64,000 nucleotides of DNA from Morella rubra (taxonomy: Eukaryota > Streptophyta > Magnoliopsida > Fagales > Myricaceae): positions 11,968,010-12,032,009 of the forward strand of contig CM025850.1 of the NCBI GenBank assembly GCA_003952965.2. Reading direction: 5' to 3'. The notes below the pieces were generated by a model that searched no databases, had not been told where the DNA came from, and saw only the letters and a list, made by a program, of their open reading frames with translations. Shown piece after piece: positions 1 through 10,305 of this stretch; the first letter of the stretch is position 1, and each line of letters begins with the position of its first letter. The translations under genes were made by a program, and so were the position numbers.

Positions 1-350
1 CCTCAATTTCATATATCCGCAAAGCAACAAACATAGTAGAGTAATAAACATCATGGCTGTTCCACTGCGTGGCAGTGAACTATTTAATAATGTACGCAAT
101 CTCAAGGACAAGCTTATGAACCAAAGAACCTGCCCACCAAATATCGTTGCTCGGCAGTAGAAAATAACAAGCTTTAGTTTAGCAGAGTCCAAGTGTCTGT
201 TGACCCATTTACATGTTATAAATGGGTATTGGTCATAGTACCAGGATATCATTGTACATAACCACAGATATTAGACCAGCCTCGTCCAGGCATTCACTCT
301 GGACAGTAGAAACTTCAAACACGTGGAGGGTGATGATTAAACAAACATAC
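1..350 (-). other. Intron of the ATXR4-like SET gene (no exon recognised)
   Basis: This stretch lies directly downstream, in gene orientation, of the SET-gene donor site at 350-349. No continuation of the SET protein (SET catalytic core, post-SET cysteines) could be read on the minus strand here, so it is most simply the first intron. The next exon should lie beyond the left edge. Confidence 0.5.
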
Positions 351-722
351 CTTAGATTGTTCCTTGCAGTTTTTGTCGCAGAACTGGAGGGGTTGAGTTT
401 GAGAAGTAGTTTTCAGCTTTCTGAGGCAAAAGTAACAAACGCTGTTGATGGCAGAGAGAGAAGGGTGCGCAACGAGGGGCTTCGCGGTGTGGATGAGATC
501 TCCAGCTCCAATTCTCCGAGTGGCGAATACGCCTCGCCCAGCCGACTCGGTAAGCGAGACCCGAATCGGAGGAGCCGCAGGTCGAGCTGGACCCTCATCG
601 TTATTGGCTGTGCTGGTGGTTGAGAAGGAAGACGAAGATGTGAGAAATAGCTTCCTCTGGGAATAAAATATTTTGAACCGCGAAACCCAACGGCTACTAC
701 GTGCCAGTTCCAAGACCGACAT
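351..722 (-). CDS. ATXR4: ATXR4/SDG38-like SET-domain protein, first exon (partial)
   Basis: Only the first coding exon is in the window. The encoded N-terminus has a basic, Ser/Arg-rich leader consistent with an organelle-targeting presequence. It is followed by the start of a SET domain (VSLTESAGRGVFATRRIGAG, then LIHTAKPLVAHPSL) and Cys-rich residues of an interrupted SET/MYND-like insert (VCYFCLRKL, QFCDKNCKEQSK). This order matches plant ATXR4 (SDG38), a putative protein-lysine methyltransferase. The exon ends at a good donor (AAG/GTATGT on the minus strand, intron starting at 350). An in-frame ATG also exists at 767; 722 is preferred because the family-like sequence starts MSVLELARSS, but the choice is inference. 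The catalytic core and post-SET region are outside the window, so activity cannot be judged. Confidence 0.8.
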
Positions 723-767
723 TGTTTTCCAAATTTCTCCCACTTCTTTGCATCGGAGGAGACGCAT

Positions 768-1701
768 TAACTACAAAGAGTGCTTAAATTTATACCTTTA
801 TGATATTATTACAGTTTTTTTTTTTTTTTGGATTTTCTCGTTTTCTTTTTCGACTTGACTGATTATTGGGAGTCTTTCGATGCAATTGAGAAGGACCGAC
901 AAATGTTCAAATTACATTAAGAGCCTAATTAGCTAATACTTAATTCTAGTTGTTAACTTAAAAAATTTATTAGATGTTAAATTTTGTTATTAATCATCAT
1001 TAAAAAATAAAAGACTTAAAATGCAAAATAGTGTATGAAAAAAAAATATTAGGGCTCTTTATTTTATTTAATCAGAGCTAGCTGGATATTTACTATTCCT
1101 TTGATTTTAAAAAATAAAAAGATAAATATATTTTTTTATCTATCAAGAGTGTTTACACGTTACGTTATAAAAATATTAATTTTAATATATATATACTTTA
1201 ATTATTGATGTTAGACTTTTTATATTATTTATTTGATAAAATATTTAAAAAATTAATAAATTGACAATAATATTTTTAATATATTTGAAATGTGTCAAGG
1301 CATTATTATCAATAGTTTAAGGTGAAATGTGTTAAATTTCTAGTAGTTTATAGGTGAAAAATATATTTATCTTAAAAATACAAATTGATGAACAAAACTC
1401 CAAACTAGAGTTTATAAATTTGAAAAAACAAATCTAAAATACTCATTAGAACAATTTTAGATTGAACACTTTAGTTTTAATATTTTCCCTAGTGCTATGA
1501 CCCTCTCGGTACATTTCATAAGTACAATTATACATAGTGTACAAACATTAGTTACCAAAACAAATAATTCCTTACGGACAAAATGCATCCGTATGTACAC
1601 AAAAAAAACAACATTAAAAGGTCAACTACTATGGTCAAACTCAGGATATAAACCATATTTCTTCAGCTAGTAATTAGAACCGCCCGATACAAAATTAATG
1701 A
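768..1701. other. AT-rich spacer between the SET gene and the DUF620 gene
   Basis: This is very AT-rich DNA with no supported gene. It holds the 5' flank of the SET gene (minus strand) and the 3' flank of the DUF620 gene. A degenerate relative of the fold-back MITE at 7471-7840 lies at about 1250-1375. Nothing else was recognised. Confidence 0.6.
1250..1375. mobile_element. Degenerate remnant of the 7471-7840 MITE family
   Basis: The stretch AATTGACAATAATAT is followed by a GGCATTATTATC-like motif, then AAGGTGAAATGTGTTAAA, TAGTAGTTTATAGGTGAAAA and ATATATTTAT. The order and spacing correspond to the right half of the fold-back element at 7471-7840 (AATTGACAACAATAT, GGGCATTATCGTC, GTGCAAAGTGTTAAA, GGTAGTTTGTGGGTGAAAAG). 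Only one half is clear, and GC-to-AT decay is evident. The assignment rests on by-eye alignment. Confidence 0.5.
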
Positions 1702-3672
1702 TCATCTATCCAACGGTGATCTCCAAACAAGTTCCTCTTCCGGATACTCCCTCTGTACTTCTTCAGGAGGAATGAAACAATCGATGGAGAGGCCAGGGAC
1801 GTTGAACGCAAGATCATCGATGGCCCACGTCTCCTCCATCCGAGTGATCGCAGGGCCCGACTTCAAGTTATCCCCGAACCGTGTGATCGTCACGCTCGAT
1901 TGGCCATCGTGGGCGATCATCACGCCGTCGATCGTCCGATAGTCCTCGATTCTTGTGGACATGGTGGTCTCCCAGTACATGGGGTGGGTCCCAGGGGATT
2001 GGATCCTGGTCAAGTAAGAATCCTCCAAGTAGACAAGGAGCCCACTTCTCTGGCTGAAGTAGCCGTACATAACATGTTTTATCATCTCTGCCGTGTTGTC
2101 CCCACGTTCGGCCAGGTCCGTCTGATCGGCGGACAGTTTCAATGCAAAACAATCTACGCCTGAGATTCGCTTCTCTCCCAAATACTGGGCTGCGGAAAAT
2201 ACAGCTGCGATAGCCAAAGGATCTAGTCCCTGCAAATGTGTTCGTGAAAGTTTCATCTAAGCACATTTCACGTATTCCATATTTGATATAGAAAAGCATA
2301 TTTTGTAAAGCATTTAAAATTATATCGTACGATGTATTATAACCCGCATATTTTACCAACTGCACTATACAGTTTGATGTCCATGGCGAAAGCTTGGTCA
2401 GTGATTTGACATTAAACGTGCAATCGACGTTAACAAGTGAACTTGAAGACTATATGGGAAGCGTACAATGAAGGACATGCAAAAGTAACATACAAAGCAA
2501 ACAATAACAATTCGGGCACAGGTTACTTTGGAACGAAATCTTCCCTCTTTCAGATTTCTTAGCTTCTTTCTTGGAGACAAAAAAAAAAACTCTAATACTT
2601 ACCTGAAGAGCTCGCCGGAGAGGACGAACACCGCCTCTGGCAGCATGTGCACCGAGCCACGGTGTGTGCCGCCAAGCCACATTGCCATCACTACCGGCTA
2701 CAACCTTGTGGCCACCCACAACTAGCTCAATAAGCCACTTATTGGGTACCATCTGCCACATTACAAAGCACCCTTTTTCCGAAACTCCGGCTGCTCCGGC
2801 AGCCGAGATGCCAGAGCCCAGTTCATCCACCGTGGCCATGGTTACTTTTCCGGTCGCGAAAATGTTGTTCACCCTTCCCTCTAATTTCCGGCAGCCCGTT
2901 GCCGCCGTGAAGTGCTGTATGATATATTGGGCTGAGGAGGAAACCTGTAAAAGGACAAAAACCATGTTATCAATGCATTTGCATAATTGATAAAGGAAAG
3001 TGGCTGTCCTTGCTTTTCGCTTTTCCTTTACACAAAGTGTGCAACTTGGATACTGCATGTTCCATTCTACTGCAATTTTAAAAAGTAAATAGACCCTCAG
3101 ACAGAGGTGCTAGGTCCCTTTGAAGGATCCCAACCCAGTGGGAGTGGGAGTGCTAACTTACTAGTGGCATAGCAGTGAGAAATGGAGAAGATCAATAAAC
3201 GAAACAAAAAACTTGTACATGTGCCAGTCATAACATGGGAGACTAATTACATGTACCTCGGAGCAGTTAGAAAAAAAGAAAGAGAAAAACTTCTTAAAGA
3301 AAAAAAATCAGTGACAGAGAATGTGAAATGCGAACCGAAGTAGCAGATGCAGTTTTGATATGCTTTAGTAACGAATTCAGAAGGAAGCTGGGTGTTTAAA
3401 GGAGGAAGAAAGAATAAACATTGAGAGATGGTTGTGAAAGAAGGTCGGTCTACCTCATTGACCATGGATTGTTTAGGGTGGAGTGGAATGGGGAAAAGAG
3501 GACAGCCCATGACGCTGAGGAGGATCCTGAGGTCTGATTTCTTGTTGAAGACGAGGGACAGGTGGGTCTTGATCCAGTTCTTCCATGCCAGACCTCGTCC
3601 TTTCTTGGAGCTGTTCGTTCTGTCGTCTTCTCCGTCGATGGGTTCTTCTGATAGTGGTGCAAGCCGACCCAT
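1702..3672 (-). CDS. DUF620 family protein (3 exons, 362 aa)
   Basis: This is a complete minus-strand gene with coding exons 3672-3454, 2944-2603 and 2229-1702. All three junctions have GT-AG borders in phase 0, giving 73+114+175 residues. The first exon encodes MGRLAPLSEEPIDGEDD, a KNWIKTHL motif and a MGCPLFPIPLHP motif. The second has the AATGCRKLEGRVNNIFATGK and FVMWQMVPNKWLIELVVGG blocks, and the third continues with GLDPLAIAAVFSAAQYLGEK and ends ELVWRSPLDR. These are the conserved blocks of the plant-specific DUF620 family, whose biochemical function is not known; no catalytic signature, signal peptide or membrane segment is apparent. The start at 3672 is chosen because it begins the conserved N-terminus. 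An upstream in-frame ATG (3771) would add a low-complexity Ser/Leu stretch and is unlikely. Confidence 0.9.
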
Positions 3673-6600
3673 CTCAGCTTTTGCTTCTGGGGAAATAGAG
3701 ATGTACAGAAGAGAAGAGGAGAGAGAGGTTTGAGAGTGGGAGAGCGAAAGAGTTTTATGAAAGCAGACCAAGGAAAATGAGTGGAAGACTGACTTATGGT
3801 GACTCTCTGTTGTAACGCACTTCCTGCACGTGCACCTCGCATGACTTTATGATCTATTTTAAATTTCCATCTTTTCCAGTTTTCTCTCATCGATTACAAC
3901 AGCTGTCGGAATGGCCAAAGAAAAATAAAAATTAAAAAAACAATTTGTAAACAAATTAGATGATTTGATAAGAAAGATAAATAATATTTTTTTTTTATCA
4001 AAATTTGAACTAATTAAGTCATTACCCATAAATTTTGGATTTAATTCTTTATAGAAATTAAATTAAAACCAACTTTAAAAGAAGATAGTATGGGTAAATA
4101 TATCCGAATTTGCTTCTTCAGAATTGCTTCTTCAGAATTTTCTTGTCAACTGAATGAATCTATTTTGGAATGTGGCAAAATTTCCCTCGTGACAAAAAAA
4201 AAAAATAGTAGGATCAAAACCAACCCAACTATGAAGAAATTAAAAGAAAAAAAAAATTATGCCGAGGTAGCCCAGAGTTATTTGTTCGGTTGGAAAGTTG
4301 GGAGTTCGTGGTGGGCATTTGGTTCTTTGTCGTTTTCAGTTTTTAGTTTTTTTTTTAAAATAAAAAACTTTGAACTTTCTTACGCCTTTCGCAGATCAGT
4401 GTAATTTGTACATGTTATATTAGGCAGCAGATGGCACTATAATAATGATGGCAACTTACGCGTTTAACAGCTTTTTTGCCAGTCACCTGCAAAGCTAATT
4501 CCCGTACCTTTAGCGAAGTACTTTGCAATAAACTACCTTTAGGGAATGGCCAGCCACGTGCACCCTAGACTAGTTACCCACTCCCCAAGATTGAGCTCTA
4601 CACCAATCAAAAACCACGCGCATGGGATTTCTGTCCAGATATTTAAGATATTATTAGTCATACGTCCATCAGTTTTTAAGTTGAATTGACTAGTGTAAAG
4701 GTTCTATAACATTAAACACGGCCAAGGCGCGTGGGTTTTCGTCTACATCTGGTTACGAGAAGGGGGAACTTATAACTTATAAGGGAGGCAAAAGAATGAG
4801 ACGCGATAAAAAAAAAAAAAAAAAAAAGAGGGTGACCCGTTCACATCCTATCCTACTCTGCAATTATGGCTTTTGGTAGTTCGGTGGTACAAAATTTTGG
4901 AATCTGGATCCGTCGGTTTACACCTTCTGGTTTGGGTAGGAAATTTCTGGCAGATATATAAATGTGTACCGTTTTGATTTTTGATTTTTTTTTTTTTTTT
5001 TTCATAAGACACAGATGCGATGAGGTGGTTGCAGCTCTGATTGAGTGACTCCGACATAATCAATAATCCAACAGACTCGTGTACGTTGCTTAATTCGATG
5101 TTCCCCGTTGCAGTAATTAGTCCAGCATCATCAGGAGAGCATTCGTCAAATGTCTGTAGCCGTACAGTACCATAAAGTCAGTAGATTGGAATTTGGATTA
5201 GACACTCGTGTTTGCTGAACAAAATGTCACTAACAACTATATAAAAAGAATTATATATAGTTGAGCACATCCAAAAGATATCTAAATTTTATATTAAATA
5301 TATATATATATATAAAATCAAAATATTATTAAAAAATTTAGATTAAAAATATGATTTCAGTTTTAGATCCTCCAATTTACATATAGAATACATGTTGTAG
5401 GTCTAGCATTATGCAGTAATTAATTACCACCAATATTAATATTGTAGGAGGTTATATATATTTCTCTTTTCTAAATTTGAATATCTAATTTGAACAGAAA
5501 ATTAAAAAGAATTTTATAAAAAATAATTCACCAAATTTGACAGATAAGTGGTATATTCGGTTATTCGATTCTATCCATTCATATTTTGTGTCCATGGTGG
5601 CGGAGGGGGTAGAACATAAAGCAAAAGGTTCATGAATATACTATCTCTGGTGTTCTCTAAAAAGCAGGAGGGATAAAAAGTTTATTGTGAAGGTGGTAGG
5701 GTGCTTGTGCTATTTAGGGCCCATAAGTCATGTTATGGCCTTTTTCCTTGTTCAACTCCGTTGCTGATAACTTTTTTTTAAAAAAAAAAAAAAAAACCCG
5801 CAGATAAGTTGGAGCTTATTCCATTCGATATGCACGTGGCACCCAAGGGAAGGGGAGCCATGGTCTGGAGACTTCACTGGGCCTCTTGGCTGATGAACTG
5901 GGTCGCTATCTGCATTTGGTTGAAAACAATTGTACTTGGGTCTCTTAATTGGCAGAGGACCTGGCTACCCTTTTCAGACCAGTTTGGTTTTTGGGCTCTC
6001 AAAGTGGAACAAAAAAAGTTTCGGGGCCGACTGGAAGTACTTCTTTCTCGAGTTACGTCGCTTTGTTCGTGTGAAACATTGTTGAATCCATGGACAATGG
6101 ATGGATTTCCTTCTCCTTCCTTCAATGACCTTGAAGGCTCTTGCCTTGCGTATAGATTAGAATCTTTTACAATTTTCTATACGAATTACGTGATACAATT
6201 CATGTAAAGATAGATTAGACATATAGACTTTATTATAGAGCTTATGTTGTCCGAAACTTTACATGAACTACTAAATAGTATAGAATCTACATATTGTGTT
6301 ATCTTTTTCTAATCATGCAATTCAAATAGGAAATCGTAGAAAATCCTAATTCCTTCTTCATATTTTTTTTCTCAAAAAAATCTATCCATTTGCTTAAACA
6401 TAAATTAGCTACGAGGCTACAGAACTGAGCAATAGGATTTGGCATGTGAGACATACACATTTGTGCTGGAGACAAGCAGTTGGTTTAGAGTGGTTAAGAA
6501 ACAAAGTTGGTTGGCATTAAATTATTTTATTATTATTTTAAGAAATTAAACAACTTGTAATATAAACGCATGAATGAACTGTCTCCCTTTTTAATTGTCG

Positions 6601-7278
6601 GCTACTCTACTATTTATTAAATATGTTGCCGAGCCACAAAGTAAGCATTCACGTTCAAGTCCAAACGGATATACATATATAAACACAAAGTCACCGAAAA
6701 ACGCCATGCTCTTTGGCCGGCGCGTCTGTTCGATACACCCTACGTAACTACGTTCATCGGTCCATGCATGTTAGGAAATATCTAGTTTATGCGATCTGAC
6801 GTCGTTCTGATCATTATCTCTATTTACAGATGCTGCAAATATTCAGACAAAAATCTTCCAACACGCCAATTTTAATGAACTGTAAAGAGATCAAGGCCAC
6901 ATAGTTCTGCCACGTATTGTACGGATATACCGTTATTATGTTAAAGGAGGTTCTATCCCCCTCTAAGATTGAAGCCAGAGATATACTTAGCAATTTACCC
7001 CAAAACGACATGTTTTATTTAGACAATTGATCCGTCTGGGCCTTTTTCTTTTGTTATTTTTCAGGGAGGGTATGATATAAACAAGTGGGTCACCTGTGAA
7101 AGTCGTTTGGAAGTGGCACGGTGCTGGTTTTGATCGCCTGTTTTGTAGGAAACGTTACACTAATTCAACTCGGAACGCCCCTTTGCTTGAGCTTGGGATT
7201 CAAGATCCATTGTTGTCGTTTACTCTTCATTCGCTGAATTATCCAGTGGGTCGTTGCCTCGGCCCTCATTACTCGTAA

Positions 7279-7323
7279 TTCGCTCATAGTATTCTTTTTT
7301 TTATAAGTTCGCTCCTGGTATTC
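7279..7323 (-). repeat. Micro-insertion: 13 nt poly-T/A tail with 16 bp flanking duplication
   Basis: TTCGCTCATAGTATTC (7279-7294) and TTCGCTCCTGGTATTC (7308-7323) are 16 bp direct repeats with two mismatches. The 13 nt between them are T8-ATAAG, which on the minus strand read CTTAT followed by A8. A long direct repeat bracketing a short A-tailed piece is the signature of a LINE-machinery insertion that lost nearly all of its 5' body. The two mismatches suggest it is older than the intronic examples. Confidence 0.6.
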
Positions 7324-7470
7324 CCACCTTAATAAAAACCATTTCACGATATATAAACTACGGCTTCGAAGATTGAAGATGCAATAAGATGTGAGCCGAG
7401 GGACCGCGCTAGCTAGGGGCCCACCTAGCTAAGAGCCTAAGACAACTTTTTCCTAATCGTTTTTTTTTTG

Positions 7471-7840
7471 GGGACAAATTCACACTTTTCACCCACGGTA
7501 GTGACACATTGCACCCCAAACTACCATCTTTAAGACATTGCACCCTCAAACTACCAATGTTATACATTTTGCACCCTAAACTACCCACTTTGACACATTA
7601 CACCCTCCAACTACTAATATTAAACACTTTGCACCCTCCATTTGACAATAATACCCTTGAGAAATTAATGAATTGACAACAATATCTAAGGGCATTATCG
7701 TCATTTTAGTTTGAAAATTTGATAAAGGGTGCAAAGTGTTAAAAATTGGTAGTTAAAGGGTGCAATGTGTCAAAATTGGTAGTTTAGGGTGCAAAGTATA
7801 AAATATATGGTAGTTTGTGGGTGAAAAGTGTATTTTTCCC
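7471..7840. mobile_element. Fold-back MITE-like element, 370 bp
   Basis: The two ends are inverted repeats. The left end contains CACACTTTTCACCCAC and the right end is the complement, GTGGGTGAAAAGTG followed by TATTTTTCCC, with about 24-26 nt of matching terminus. Inside, the left arm carries serial copies of an ACATTGCACCCTAAACTACC-like unit. The right arm carries the complementary GGTAGTTTAGGGTGCAAAGT-like units, so most of the element could form a hairpin. There is no coding capacity. A degenerate relative lies near 1250-1375. The target duplication was not resolved because of the flanking poly-T. Confidence 0.75.
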
Positions 7841-8180
7841 TTTTTTTTTTTTCTTCTCGTTTTGGTAATCCGACATTTTCTTAAAAGATTCGACACAACG
7901 GTCCCATTGGCCATGGCTTTCAAAGAAGGGATAACTCCTTGCTTTTTATATAATGGAATTAAACCCATACGTCTCTGTCGTAAACTGAAGACTTTCTTTT
8001 CTATTTGTTGGAGAAAAAAAGAGACTTTCTTTTTTCTTTTTTCTTTTTCTTGGTGGGTATAGGATTTTTCATCAGTCAGGAGCCGAAGTTTATCTATTGG
8101 CGTGCCGAGTTGGCTTCTCAATCTTTTGAGATATTCACGCATCAGTCATCGCCGTTGCCAATTTTGCAGGTTGTGGAAGC

Positions 8181-8186
8181 CACGTG
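8181..8186. promoter_or_regulatory. G-box core CACGTG upstream of the F-box gene
   Basis: A perfect CACGTG palindrome, in context GCCACGTGTT, lies about 180 bp upstream of the TATA box of the F-box/kelch gene. G-boxes bind plant bZIP and bHLH factors. Function here is inference from position only. Confidence 0.4.
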
Positions 8187-8359
8187 TTCCGTCCCTCCTT
8201 ATCCCATATCCGATTGAAACAATTTTAAACAACCAGTCAAACCCCCCTTCTCGCTCTCCCTCTCTCGAGGAGCTTCGTAGCCTGTTTAATCTATGTGCGG
8301 CCCGTGGCAGCCGCTGATTGCTCTGGCAGCTAAGTCCTTTATCTCTAACCCTCTCTTAC

Positions 8360-8367
8360 TATAAATA
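8360..8367 (+). promoter_or_regulatory. TATA box of the F-box/kelch gene
   Basis: TATAAATA sits 78 bp upstream of the start codon. It implies a transcript start near 8390 and a short 5' leader that still includes the upstream ORF at 8424-8441. Confidence 0.6.
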
Positions 8368-8423
8368 TCTATCAGAGAGTTCCGGACGGCACAACCTACT
8401 AGAGTCTTTGCAGAGCTTTTCTA

Positions 8424-8441
8424 ATGAGTGAATATTCATGA
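8424..8441 (+). CDS. 5-codon upstream ORF overlapping the F-box start codon
   Basis: In the predicted leader, ATG AGT GAA TAT TCA TGA encodes MSEYS. Its TGA stop (8439-8441) overlaps the main ATG (8438-8440) in the arrangement ATGA. Such stop-start overlap could allow termination-reinitiation or dampen translation of the F-box protein. Whether it is translated is not shown by sequence. Confidence 0.4.
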   Translation: MSEYS

Positions 8442-9460
8442 CTGAGTTCACTGAGTTGATTACTGGCTTACCCGAAGAACTCGCGCTAGAGTGCTTGACC
8501 CGTCTGCACTATTCGGCTCATCGAGTCGCATCTCGAGTTTGCCGCCGCTGGCGGGAGCTTCTTCTCAGCCGAGATTTCTACTGCCACAGGAAGCAGACCG
8601 GGCATACTCGTAAAGCGGCTTGTTTGGTCCAGTCGCTGCCGGTTCCATCGGGTTCCGACGAGGCGAAACCGGTTGGACCTACAGCTTATGGGGTGTCAGT
8701 GTTTGACCCGGAGAGTGGCAACTGGGACCGGATTGACCCGATACCCAAGTATCCAAGCGGCCTTCCGTTGTTCTGTCAGGTGACGAGCTCGGAGGGCAAG
8801 CTCGTGGTCATGGGAGGGTGGGATCCGGTGAGTTACGACCCGGTGAAAGACGTCTTCGTTTACGAGTTCACGAGTCGAAGGTGGAGGAAGGGAAAGGACA
8901 TGCCGGAGAAACGGTCATTCTTCGCTGCTGGTGAATTGGGTGGGCGAGTTCTTATCGCGGGTGGACACGACGAGAGCAAGAACGCGCTTAGCTCAGCCTG
9001 GGTTTACGACGTGAGGATGGACGAGTGGACCCAGTTGGCTCCGATGAGTCAGGAGCGAGACGAGTGCGAGGGCATCGTAATCGGGTCCGAGTTCTGGGTG
9101 GTGAGTGGGTACAGGACGGAGAACCAAGGGGACTTCGAGGGAAGCGCCGAGTCGTACGATCTCGGGACGGGTCAATGGAGGCACGTCGAGGAAGCCTGGA
9201 AGGCGACACAGTGCCCGAAGTCGTGCGTCGGAGTAGGAAAAGATGGGAAGCTGTTCTGCTGGGCCGAGTCTGACCCCGAGGTCAGAGTCGGTACGTGTGG
9301 GATCGAATTGGGTTGGAGGACCTTTTTGTCCGGGTCGGCTTACCAAGGTGGGCTACAAGGGTTCTTTATGTTGGAAGGTCAAAATGGTAAACTGAAGAGG
9401 ATAGAAGTCCCTGACGAGTTCTTTGGATTCGTGCAATCAGGTTGCTGTGTTGAGATCTAA
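8438..9460 (+). CDS. F-box/kelch-repeat protein, KMD (KISS ME DEADLY) type
   Basis: This intronless gene encodes 340 aa. Residues about 8-50 form an F-box (GLPEELALECLTRL, then VCRRWRELLLSRDFYCHRK). The F-box is followed by a kelch beta-propeller with typical motifs: VFDPESGNWDRI, VVMGGWDP, VYEFTSRRWRKGKDMP, RVLIAGGHDESKNAL with WVYDVRMDEWTQLAPM, and YDLGTGQWRHV. Family members act as substrate receptors of SCF E3 ligases; Arabidopsis KMD/KFB proteins target type-B response regulators of cytokinin signalling and phenylalanine ammonia-lyase. The family assignment is strong, but the exact orthologue (KMD3/KMD4-like) is inference. The coding region is GC-rich relative to its AT-rich flanks. A TATA box at 8360 and an upstream ORF ending on the start codon suggest translational tuning. 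Confidence 0.92.
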   Translation: MTEFTELITGLPEELALECLTRLHYSAHRVASRVCRRWRELLLSRDFYCHRKQTGHTRKAACLVQSLPVPSGSDEAKPVGPTAYGVSVFDPESGNWDRIDPIPKYPSGLPLFCQVTSSEGKLVVMGGWDPVSYDPVKDVFVYEFTSRRWRKGKDMPEKRSFFAAGELGGRVLIAGGHDESKNALSSAWVYDVRMDEWTQLAPMSQERDECEGIVIGSEFWVVSGYRTENQGDFEGSAESYDLGTGQWRHVEEAWKATQCPKSCVGVGKDGKLFCWAESDPEVRVGTCGIELGWRTFLSGSAYQGGLQGFFMLEGQNGKLKRIEVPDEFFGFVQSGCCVEI

Positions 9461-10300
9461 TATTTCGTCGGACGTATAGTTGCGTGAGGACTACATTATG
9501 CACTTTTCTGGCTGTGTATACATATTTGTATAATTTGAGTACTAAGTTTTTCATGTACGAAGTTGATTATAAATATGACGCGTGTGAGTCCATATCATAG
9601 CGCACAGGCTATATTAAGGAAGTATTTTTTTTCAAAAAAAATATCTGTAAATAATAGACGTTCAGTCAGGCTGAAACTTGGCCCAGTAAAACCGAACATC
9701 CACGTGGTATAAGAATCACCTGAGCAAAATAAAAAGCCCCATTCACTGAAATCTAAAATCATCCCCAAGACACAAGTTCCATCGGAGCAGAATAGACGTG
9801 TTCCCTATTGGTCCTTTCCCTTCAGCCAAAAAAACAGTGATGGTGACTACTGGATCCTTTCCCTTCAACCAATAAAACAGTGATAGTGACCACCGGTCGA
9901 TGATGTGAACAGGTTATGTTTTGTTTTAAATCTTAAACAGTTTTGTATGTTTATTTTTTTAATATTTTATTTTAAATCTTAAAATAATTTTTATGTTTAT
10001 TTTTTTAATAACAGTGTAAATTCTCGATAAAAATTTTATTAAAAAAATTATTGAGATTAGTAAAAAATTATTACAATTGATGAAAAAATAATTAGTAAAA
10101 AAAATTTTAAGATCAATCCAAATATAGCATAGCAGTTAGCTTCAAGCGGGGTCTCAGCCGGACAATCAAAGTGGGCAAGTAGAAGCTCGGCTAATAAAAC
10201 TCTTACGTACAATCAAACGAGAATAAGAAAGTTAGAAACAGTGCAACGACTATAGTCTAGAGCACCTAGCAAGTCAAGCTTTCTTCAGAAGCTACAGAAA
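9461..10300. other. Spacer between the F-box gene and the SR gene
   Basis: The 3' flanks of the convergent F-box (+) and SR (-) genes meet here. It is AT-rich and has a local direct duplication at about 9823-9898. No gene was recognised. Confidence 0.6.
9823..9898. repeat. Two-copy tandem repeat, ~42 bp unit
   Basis: CCTTTCCCTTCAGCCAAAAA followed by an ACAGTGATGGTGACTACTGG-like piece is repeated immediately as CCTTTCCCTTCAACCAATAA and ACAGTGATAGTGACCACCGG. There are a few mismatches. It lies in a non-coding spacer. Confidence 0.6.
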
Positions 10301-10305
10301 TCAAC

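Larger units (their letters stand above)
3900..8340. other. Long AT-rich intergenic region
   Basis: About 4.4 kb lies between the DUF620 5' end and the F-box gene promoter. It contains homopolymer A/T tracts (about 4806-4827, 4987-5002 and 5770-5795), an (AT)n run near 5300, one MITE (7471-7840) and one micro-insertion with a 16 bp target duplication (7279-7323). Open frames here (for example 5809-6207) are short and match nothing I recognise. No gene is supported. Confidence 0.6.

Noticed and set aside
5809-6207. 132-codon plus-strand frame after a poly-A tract
   Set aside because: No recognised motif or splice context. The surrounding DNA is AT-rich spacer and codon usage does not stand out.
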